Below are positions 8,019 through 14,494 of a DNA stretch of 64,000 bases, one piece after another. A program made the translations under genes and the position numbers. Location: the NCBI GenBank assembly GCA_020161355.1, contig JAIUOF010000002.1:372001-436000 (forward strand). Direction: 5' to 3'. Under the pieces are notes generated by a model. It did not search any database and was not told where the DNA came from. It worked only from the letters and a program-made list of their open reading frames with translations. Within the stretch, counting starts at the first letter, position 1, and the number at the start of each line of letters is the position of its first letter. This DNA comes from Bacteroidota bacterium. Its GTDB lineage: Bacteria > Bacteroidota > Bacteroidia > Cytophagales > Spirosomataceae.

Positions 8019-8759
8019 ATGGACAAACAGATTTTAAAAAATTTACTAAGTAATACAAAAGCACTTGAGGATGCGATGAAGTTTATTTATCGGACTTCAG
8101 ACACGAACGACATTTTCCCTTTTAGTAACTATAAAACTTTTATGCGTAAATACAATGACATTGCATTAAAAGTATTGAATGAATTAAAGGAGGAAGTGAT
8201 TTTTGATACTTATGACTTAGACAAAGTAAAAGATTGGGCTGACACTGTAAAACCGCAACAAAAAATGTATTTCGACACGGTGCTTGGTAATGTTGCTTTG
8301 TTACGTTCGACACTAGAGAACAAACTGGACATAAAAAATGAGGAAATAATAAATCTTAAGAATTTTTTGGGTTCAAGTCTTCGAAAGGCTATTCTCCACG
8401 ACCCCGAGAATGAAACTTACATACAAGACACTATTGAGCAACTTTTAATTGGCAAAGGATTATCAAAAGGAATTGACTACGACAGAGAAGTCGGCAGACT
8501 AAAAGTCTCAATAAAGGAATATAAACCAGACTTCATTTTCTTAAAACTTGACTTAGCTTTGGAAATAAAATTATCAAAAACAAAACCTAAATCAAAAGAA
8601 ATAGTTGATGAGATAAATGCGGACATCCAAGCTTATGGAAAAGGTTATAACCAATTATTGTTTCTAGTTTATGACATTGGTACCATTAGGGACGAAGACG
8701 AATTCAAAAACGATATTGACAATAAAGACAACATACAACTAATAGTAGTTAAACACTAA
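8019..8759 (+). CDS. PD-(D/E)XK nuclease-like protein, AHJR-type
   Basis: A 246-residue protein with a helical N-terminal half (1-130) and a C-terminal nuclease-like core. The core shows Glu140 in DTIEQLL, then K169-P170-D171 in EYKPDFIFL, then E182-I-K184 in LALEIKL, followed by the helix EIVDEINADIQAY. This is the order expected of a PD-(D/E)XK nuclease, and it resembles the REase_AHJR-like group as remembered. The protein is a soluble, single-domain enzyme, probably a DNA or RNA nuclease in a defence or accessory role. No methyltransferase or specificity gene is adjacent. It lies inside a cassette-like unit bounded by repeats, and base composition is more AT-rich than the flanking core genes, which suggests acquisition. 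Confidence 0.75.
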   Translation: MDKQILKNLLSNTKALEDAMKFIYRTSDTNDIFPFSNYKTFMRKYNDIALKVLNELKEEVIFDTYDLDKVKDWADTVKPQQKMYFDTVLGNVALLRSTLENKLDIKNEEIINLKNFLGSSLRKAILHDPENETYIQDTIEQLLIGKGLSKGIDYDREVGRLKVSIKEYKPDFIFLKLDLALEIKLSKTKPKSKEIVDEINADIQAYGKGYNQLLFLVYDIGTIRDEDEFKNDIDNKDNIQLIVVKH

Positions 8760-8764
8760 AGTGC

Positions 8765-8902
8765 TGCTGCTAACACGGGTTTTGCGTCAGGCGGGCTGAC
8801 GTGCAAACTTGAAGTTTTGTGCTTCTTATAAACTTTAATAATAAATTCAAACTTTGTGCTCCGAAACCCGCCCGAACGCAAAGCCCGAAACCGTAAGCAG
8901 CA
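8765..8902. repeat. Long imperfect palindrome, attC-like
   Basis: A 138-bp element starting 5 bases after the nuclease stop codon. Paired blocks, outside to inside: TGCTGCT (8765-8771) / AGCAGCA (8896-8902); GGG (8777-8779) / CCC (8884-8886) contiguous with TTTTGCGT (8780-8787) / ACGCAAAG (8876-8883, one G-T pair); GGCGGG (8790-8795) / CCCGCC (8867-8872). The centre (about 8800-8860) is AT-rich and holds related direct segments CAAACTT. Mismatched and bulged bases separate the blocks, as in integron attC sites. No T tract follows, so it is not a normal terminator. Confidence 0.7.
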
Positions 8903-8903
8903 A
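8893..8903 (+). repeat. Right boundary repeat (GTAAGCAGCAA)
   Basis: Second direct copy of the boundary repeat (see 7990-8000), forming the outer end of the palindrome. An exchange between the two copies would release a circle of about 903 bp carrying the nuclease gene and one palindrome. Confidence 0.6.
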
Positions 8904-8925
8904 TTTGAATTAACCGCAACATCAC

Positions 8926-9726
8926 TTGAAAAAGAAAATCCCTAATCTCATAAATGTTGACATACCCTACGGTGCTGAAAGTGTCGAAGCTTTTCATTTG
9001 ATGACTATTCAAAATGACATTAAAAGCGGATATTCGATTTCTTACTACGACTTTGACCTTTATTGTGCAATTATCATCCGACTTTACGGTATTGATAAGC
9101 TGCCTGAAAATATTCGAAACTACTGCATGCAAGACGATAAGCTAAAAGACAACAGCTTATTTCAGAAGATTAGATTAATGAAGCAGCTAGGGAAAGTGTT
9201 TTCTGAAGAAGAAGTGAGTTTTTTTCAAGACCATCTTCGACGAAAGGTAAGGGAAAGGAAACAGATTTTGAGAGACGAAATAAAAAGAACAGGTATAAAT
9301 CCACTTAAATTGACAGTGGGTAACTCGCCTTACTTAAGGCTATTATTGTCTATTGTTAGAGATTTTGATGATGAGTTGACACTTATTCATTGGTTTATTC
9401 CTGTAAAACTCACCTTTAAAAAATTCGTTCACATATATGTCAAACATGTTGAAGATACAAAGTTTTCAGAAGGGGCATTTAAAAACAGAACTTACTTTAA
9501 TTATGAAACCGAAGAAATATTTACACTGTTAAAAGCTGTTTTAAGACAGCATGAAGAAGAAATTAAAGAACATCTGCTTTACATATCAATTGCTAATGAG
9601 AATAATCATCCAGAGTACAAAAATTTATACATGAATAATTGGATTTCATACAATGGTGACACCTTTGCTTTAGCAATCGACAACAATGGATACATAACAA
9701 AGTTTCATCAGAAAAACACTAAATAA
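8926..9726 (+). CDS. Hypothetical protein, possible nuclease toxin-like C-terminal domain
   Basis: A 266-residue protein that I do not recognise. The frame is closed upstream by TAA at 8911-8913 and has no ATG before residue 26 (9001), so translation starts either at the TTG at 8926 or at that ATG. The N-terminal half is helical. The last ~110 residues contain FVHIYVKHVEDTKF, then FKNRTYFNY, then EEIFTLLKAVL, and end with FALAIDNNGYITKFHQK. This order of a KH pair, an R-T pair and a closing beta strand is loosely like the BECR-fold RNase toxins. That is a guess from pattern only. It begins 23 bases after the boundary repeat, so it may be the next cassette cargo or chromosomal sequence beside the insertion. 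No immunity gene is recognised. Confidence 0.7.
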   Translation: MKKKIPNLINVDIPYGAESVEAFHLMTIQNDIKSGYSISYYDFDLYCAIIIRLYGIDKLPENIRNYCMQDDKLKDNSLFQKIRLMKQLGKVFSEEEVSFFQDHLRRKVRERKQILRDEIKRTGINPLKLTVGNSPYLRLLLSIVRDFDDELTLIHWFIPVKLTFKKFVHIYVKHVEDTKFSEGAFKNRTYFNYETEEIFTLLKAVLRQHEEEIKEHLLYISIANENNHPEYKNLYMNNWISYNGDTFALAIDNNGYITKFHQKNTK

Positions 9727-9921
9727 GTTGTGTTGTTATGTCGAACTATAAACAACAGCTTACAATAACTAAGGCTGCGTTTGGCATGGAATTCCTAGAA
9801 TGAAGCCAATACTTAACTTAGTCTTCAGTAACTTTTTTCCGCCTAAGATGATTGAAACATAATGACTTTAAGCAAGTTACACTTGTTACTTCATGAATTT
9901 TGAATAAAAATAGTACACCCC

Positions 9922-10764
9922 CTACTTCCCCTCCAAAATCACAATGGAATCGGTCAGAATGTCGATTTTTTTGTCTTTATAGAGGCCGCCAATCGCTTTT
10001 TTGAAGCTCTTTTTACTCATTTCCAATACTTCCATGATTTCGATGGGATCGGAGTGGTCTGAAAGGTGCAGGATTCCGTTGTTTTGCTTTAGTTTATCCA
10101 ATATTTGCTGGGCTGCAGGTTCAATATACTTTTTGAAGCCGATGGGTTGAAGTGACACGTCAATTTTGCCATCTTCTCTGATATTTTTGATGAATCCTTT
10201 CAAATTATCTCCCCAGGCGATTCTCCGGAAAGTTTCGTTTTCAAAAACCAGACCTTTGTAAAGGTTATTTATCACCACATTGTGCCCCAAATCCGTTCTT
10301 TCAAATACCATCAAATCAACCTCCTGCCCTATTTCAAGGTCTTCAATCTGGTCATTCTTAAAAAACTTATTGACTTTTGCCGAAGCCACGAGGCGGTCGG
10401 TTTGGGTATCCAAATAAAGGTAAACTGGCACCCACTGGCCAGTTTTTAATTTATGATTTTGCTCTTTAAAAGGCACAAAAAGGTCTTTTTCCAGCCCCCA
10501 ATCCAAAAAAGCACCTATGCCTGTCACGGCCACCACTTCGAGCACTGCAAACTGGTTGAGCAATATCAATGGCTTGAGATTGGTAGCGATCAGCCTGTCC
10601 TCCGAATCGCGGTAGATAAAGACTTCTATATCTTCACCTATTACGGCGTTTTCAGGAATGTATTTATGCGGCAAAAGTACGTCGTTGCCTTCGTCGTCGC
10701 CCAGATACATACCTACGCCCGTGCCGCGAAGGATTTTTAAGGTGTTATATTCTCCTACTTTCAT
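9922..10764 (-). CDS. CvfB-like S1 RNA-binding protein
   Basis: A 280-residue protein of the CvfB/YitL family. Three S1-like beta-barrel segments are apparent: about residues 1-62 with GTGVGMYLGDDEGNDVLLP, 65-130 with GIGAFLDWGLEKDLFVP, and 140-210. A small winged-helix C-terminal domain (about 220-280) contains SDHSDPIEIMEVLEMSKKSFKKAIG-like sequence split by a loop. Length and domain order match the family. Known members bind RNA and influence virulence or translation in Firmicutes, and the role here is not established. It is monocistronic by spacing, with an 86-base gap to the TauE-like gene. No terminator was found downstream. Confidence 0.9.
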   Translation of the reverse strand: MKVGEYNTLKILRGTGVGMYLGDDEGNDVLLPHKYIPENAVIGEDIEVFIYRDSEDRLIATNLKPLILLNQFAVLEVVAVTGIGAFLDWGLEKDLFVPFKEQNHKLKTGQWVPVYLYLDTQTDRLVASAKVNKFFKNDQIEDLEIGQEVDLMVFERTDLGHNVVINNLYKGLVFENETFRRIAWGDNLKGFIKNIREDGKIDVSLQPIGFKKYIEPAAQQILDKLKQNNGILHLSDHSDPIEIMEVLEMSKKSFKKAIGGLYKDKKIDILTDSIVILEGK

Positions 10765-10850
10765 AATTACCTATAAAATTAGGCATTTTGAAAGACAAAA
10801 AATAAGGATTTTGCTTATTTGGCGAAATTAGAAATGAAAAAGGCGGATAT

Positions 10851-11588
10851 TCAGGAAATCAAAAGTAAAACAGAACCTCCCAGCGTGAGCCCCATCACGA
10901 GTTTCCTGAATAAACTTTCATTGATGACCCCTACGATTTTTTTTCCAATAAAAAAACCAATGACCAAACATGGAATCAGATACAAATCAACTGTAAATGT
11001 TTGAAAATTAATATTTTTCCAGACAAATATCTGAAAGGGTAATTTGAATAAATTTATTACTAAAAACAGCCAGGCTGCTGTGCCAATGAACTCGTTTTTG
11101 GGAAGTCCTGTGGCCAGAAAATAAATATTGGAAAATGCCCCCGCAAGGTTGCCAATCATCGTGGTAAACCCCGAAATCAAACCCATGCCATTGGAAAAAA
11201 AGCGGTTATGCGGAAATTGAGCCTTTTTATTCACCTCCATCCAAAGCAGGATTATGATAGTCAGCAATACAATCACGGTCATGATTTTCTTAAAAAGCCG
11301 GTCGTCGATGATTTGCCCAAGCCAAACGCCAAGCAAAATTCCAACAATTACACTCGGCAGCAGTTTCCAGAAATACTCCATTTTTATGTTCCGTTTATAA
11401 TACCAAACTGCGAAAACATCTGCAACACAAAGCAGGGGCAAAACCACTCCGGTAGAGGTTTTTCCACCAAAAACCAATGCCATGATGGTTACATTGAGCA
11501 TATCTATGCCCTTTATTCCGGCTTTCGACATGCCTATGATAGCCGCTCCAAGGCCCAAAAAGACCCATTGGTATATTTCAAAATTCAT
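10851..11588 (-). CDS. TauE/SafE-family permease
   Basis: A 245-residue integral membrane protein with about seven or eight hydrophobic segments. The first is AAIIGMSKAGIKG near residue 20, and the middle has GLISGFTTMIGNLAGAFSNIYFL. These G-rich half-repeat motifs identify the TauE/SafE (DUF81) sulfite-exporter-like family. Transport of sulfite, sulfoacetate or another organic anion is possible but unproven. It lies downstream of the pyrophosphatase gene, but a perfect terminator sits between them, so it is probably transcribed separately. Confidence 0.88.
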   Translation of the reverse strand: MNFEIYQWVFLGLGAAIIGMSKAGIKGIDMLNVTIMALVFGGKTSTGVVLPLLCVADVFAVWYYKRNIKMEYFWKLLPSVIVGILLGVWLGQIIDDRLFKKIMTVIVLLTIIILLWMEVNKKAQFPHNRFFSNGMGLISGFTTMIGNLAGAFSNIYFLATGLPKNEFIGTAAWLFLVINLFKLPFQIFVWKNINFQTFTVDLYLIPCLVIGFFIGKKIVGVINESLFRKLVMGLTLGGSVLLLIS

Positions 11589-11603
11589 ATTTTTGTAAAA
11601 ATA

Positions 11604-11640
11604 AAAAAGTCGCCAAAGTTAAATCCTCGGGCGACTTTTT
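11604..11640 (-). terminator. Terminator after the membrane pyrophosphatase gene
   Basis: Perfect 11-bp stem AAAAAGTCGCC (11604-11614) / GGCGACTTTTT (11630-11640) with a 15-nt loop. T/A tracts on both sides allow action in either direction. It stands between the pyrophosphatase stop (11659) and the TauE start (11588). Confidence 0.9.
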
Positions 11641-11658
11641 GTATAAAAACCGTTTAGC

Positions 11659-14301
11659 TTATTTTTTTCTGACAGAAACCGCAATTCTGCGATTTTGAGC
11701 TTTGCCCTCTTCTGTGTCATTTGAAGCCACAGGATGTTGGTCACCATAGCCTTCAGACTCAAGTCTGGCACCATCAATGCCCATTGCAACCAGTGCATCT
11801 TTTACAGCTTTAGCCCTGGAAGTTGACAATTCCAGGTTTGAAGCTGAATTGCCGGTATTGTCGGTATATCCACCGATTTTAATGCCTACAGCCGGGAATG
11901 CCTTCAAGATCTCAGCGATGTTTTTCACTTCATTTACAGAATTAGAATCCAATTCAGATCCTCCGGAAACGAAATTCAAATCTTTGAAATTAAACCAGTT
12001 GTCTTTTCCGGCAACTTTGCTTTCATCTTCAATAAAACCAATAAGCTGGTCTTCGATACCGCCTTTGGCAAATGAAAGGTTAACACCCGTAGAAAGAGCC
12101 TTAGAAACAGGAGCAGAAACTTCTACTGACTCAGTAGCTGTTTCTGTATGGGCAGGGGCTTTTTCCACTGCGATATAAGGAGCGATTACCAAAGAAACGA
12201 TAGACATCAATTTGATCAGAATGTTCATGGCCGGACCAGAAGTATCTTTGAAAGGATCACCCACAGTATCACCTGTTACGGCAGATTTATGAGGATCTGA
12301 ACCTTTTTTATGGTGCTCACCGTCGATCATTACGCCTTTTTCAAATGACTTTTTGGCGTTGTCCCAGGCACCTCCTGAGTTAGACTGGAAGATACCCATC
12401 AACACGCCAGAAACCGTAACACCAGCCAAAACACCTCCCAAAATCTCAGCAGAGCTAGAATCAGGAAATACGCCTTTGAAGCCAAAACCTATCAATACCG
12501 GAACTGCGATAGCAATACCACCCGGTAAAATCATTTGCTTCAAAGAAGCTTTGGTCGAAATCTCAACACATTTCTCATACTCAGGCTCGGCTTTGTATTC
12601 CATGATGCCCGGAATCTCTCTGAACTGACGACGAACTTCTGTCACCATTTCCATGGCGGCTTTACCTACTGCTGAAATTGCCAAAGCTGAGAAAATGAAA
12701 GGTATCATACCCCCAACAAACAAACCTGCTAATACAGGGGCTTTGTAAATATCAATATGGCTGATACCTGCTATACCCACGAAAGCTGCAAAAAGAGCCA
12801 AAGAAGTCAATGCAGCAGAGGCAATCGCGAAACCTTTACCTGTAGCAGCAGTGGTATTACCCACAGCATCAAGGTTATCAGTTCTTTCACGAACCTCGGC
12901 AGGAAGGTGCGACATTTCGGCGATTCCACCCGCGTTGTCAGCAATAGGACCAAAAGCGTCAATAGCCAACTGCATAGCTGTGGTAGCCATCATACCGGCA
13001 GCCGCCACAGACACACCGTACAAGCCTGCAAAACCATAAGAAATAATAATACCACCTGCCAAAACTAAAATGGGTAATACGGTAGATTCCATACCTACTG
13101 CCAAACCACCAATGATGTTGGTAGCGTGACCAGTTCCTGATTTTTGAACGATCGATTTCACAGGTCTTCTGGTCATAGAAGTATAATGCTCTGTAATGAA
13201 TGAGATCAAAGTACCCACCACTAAACCGGTTACAATCGCCCAGAACACATCCATGGCGGTAAATTCAAAACCCCTTAAGTTTAAAGAAGCCGGTAAAATA
13301 TATGGCACAAGGAAATAACAAACTATCAGTGTGATGATGATTGACATCCAGTTACCGATATTTAATGCATTTTGAACGGAATCAGTTTCTTTTCTAACTC
13401 TTACAAAAAATGTACTTACTATAGAAGCAAGCAAACCTACCCCGGCAATCAGCATGGGTAATAGTACCGGAGAAAATCCACCGTAGTTATCAGTAACGCT
13501 GATCTCCTGGCCTAAAACCATGGTAGCTAAAATAGTGGCCACATAAGAACCAAAAAGGTCGGCTCCCATACCTGCTACGTCACCCACGTTATCACCCACA
13601 TTATCAGCTATGGTAGCAGGGTTACGCACGTCGTCTTCGGGAATACCGGCTTCAACTTTGCCCACAAGGTCGGCCCCTACATCGGCAGCTTTGGTATAAA
13701 TACCGCCACCCACACGGGCAAAAAGAGCAATTGACTCAGCACCCAATGAAAAACCTGCCAAAACCTCTATGGCAGTTTTCATACCGATAGAAGTAAGACT
13801 CTGGCCCTGAGCAAAAAGATTATAAAAAACAATAAACAATCCTCCAAGACCAAGAATTGCAAGACCTGCAACACCCATACCCATAACAGAACCACCAGTA
13901 AACGATACATTCAGAGCCTTTGCTAAAGAGGTCTTTGCAGCTTGGGCTGTTCTTACATTGGCTTTGGTAGCTACTCTCATCCCGATGTAACCGGCAACTG
14001 CTGAGAAAATAGCTCCTATCAAAAATGCAACTGCAATTATCCATGAAGAATGAATAGGATTCTCAGGGGTACCTTCATGTGTTCCCAGCCAGGCAAGCAC
14101 AATGGCGGTAGGAATTGCCACATAAGAAAGTATCAACCATTCGGCTTTTAAGAATGCTATGGCACCGTCGGCTATGTATCCGGCAAGTTTTTGCATCGTG
14201 GTATCACCTGCATCCTGACGTGATACCCAATTGAATTTGATAAAAGTGTAAATCAAGCCTATCAGACCAAAAATTGGTACTAAATAAACAATTGAACTCA
14301 T
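11659..14301 (-). CDS. hppA: Membrane-bound pyrophosphatase fused to a C-terminal OmpA peptidoglycan-binding domain
   Basis: An 880-residue protein. Residues 1-710 are a complete cation-pumping pyrophosphatase of ~16 membrane helices, with the substrate motif [11 protein letters not shown] (207-217), the Asp-rich [12 protein letters not shown] (233-244) and the second site near [18 protein letters not shown] (669-686). GNTTAA (481-486), with Ala where K-independent enzymes have Lys, indicates the K-dependent subfamily. Usual length is 670-770. The extra tail is a ~55-residue linker (711-765) and an OmpA-like domain (766-880) with GYTDNTGN (811-818), LSTSRAKAV (825-833) and NRR (870-872). Plant enzyme structures place the C-terminus on the outer face, so the OmpA domain should reach periplasmic peptidoglycan. 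It hydrolyses cytoplasmic PPi to export H+ or Na+. Confidence 0.95.
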   Translation of the reverse strand: MSSIVYLVPIFGLIGLIYTFIKFNWVSRQDAGDTTMQKLAGYIADGAIAFLKAEWLILSYVAIPTAIVLAWLGTHEGTPENPIHSSWIIAVAFLIGAIFSAVAGYIGMRVATKANVRTAQAAKTSLAKALNVSFTGGSVMGMGVAGLAILGLGGLFIVFYNLFAQGQSLTSIGMKTAIEVLAGFSLGAESIALFARVGGGIYTKAADVGADLVGKVEAGIPEDDVRNPATIADNVGDNVGDVAGMGADLFGSYVATILATMVLGQEISVTDNYGGFSPVLLPMLIAGVGLLASIVSTFFVRVRKETDSVQNALNIGNWMSIIITLIVCYFLVPYILPASLNLRGFEFTAMDVFWAIVTGLVVGTLISFITEHYTSMTRRPVKSIVQKSGTGHATNIIGGLAVGMESTVLPILVLAGGIIISYGFAGLYGVSVAAAGMMATTAMQLAIDAFGPIADNAGGIAEMSHLPAEVRERTDNLDAVGNTTAATGKGFAIASAALTSLALFAAFVGIAGISHIDIYKAPVLAGLFVGGMIPFIFSALAISAVGKAAMEMVTEVRRQFREIPGIMEYKAEPEYEKCVEISTKASLKQMILPGGIAIAVPVLIGFGFKGVFPDSSSAEILGGVLAGVTVSGVLMGIFQSNSGGAWDNAKKSFEKGVMIDGEHHKKGSDPHKSAVTGDTVGDPFKDTSGPAMNILIKLMSIVSLVIAPYIAVEKAPAHTETATESVEVSAPVSKALSTGVNLSFAKGGIEDQLIGFIEDESKVAGKDNWFNFKDLNFVSGGSELDSNSVNEVKNIAEILKAFPAVGIKIGGYTDNTGNSASNLELSTSRAKAVKDALVAMGIDGARLESEGYGDQHPVASNDTEEGKAQNRRIAVSVRKK

Positions 14302-14344
14302 AAAAAATGGGTTTAAGTTTTTATACTAATTTTGAAAATTTCTG

Positions 14345-14352
14345 CAAATTTA
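14345..14352 (-). promoter_or_regulatory. Candidate -7 element of the pyrophosphatase gene
   Basis: TAAATTTG on the minus strand fits TAnnTTTG, 44 bases upstream of the ATG at 14301. No good -33 box was seen. Confidence 0.4.
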
Positions 14353-14494
14353 GGCTTTCAGGAAGGAAATAAAAAGGTAAAATTCAATTAAATATAAAAA
14401 AAATAGTATTAGTAAAAAGAATACCTATCTAAAATTCTGTTTTTGCCTCAAAAACCCATTTTTTATTTCCTACGAAATAACAAATGAAATAAAC

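Noticed and set aside
8770..9132. 120-codon minus-strand frame across the palindrome and hypothetical gene
   Set aside because: Antisense to a better-supported gene and spans the palindrome; composition does not look protein-like.
9727..9770. Weak palindrome (GTTGT ... ACAAC) after the second island gene as another cassette site
   Set aside because: Only short pairing and no match to the boundary repeat, so it was not counted as a second attC-like element.
14463..14480. TTATTTC/GAAATAA hairpin as the protease terminator
   Set aside because: A/T-only stem and no T run on the minus strand.
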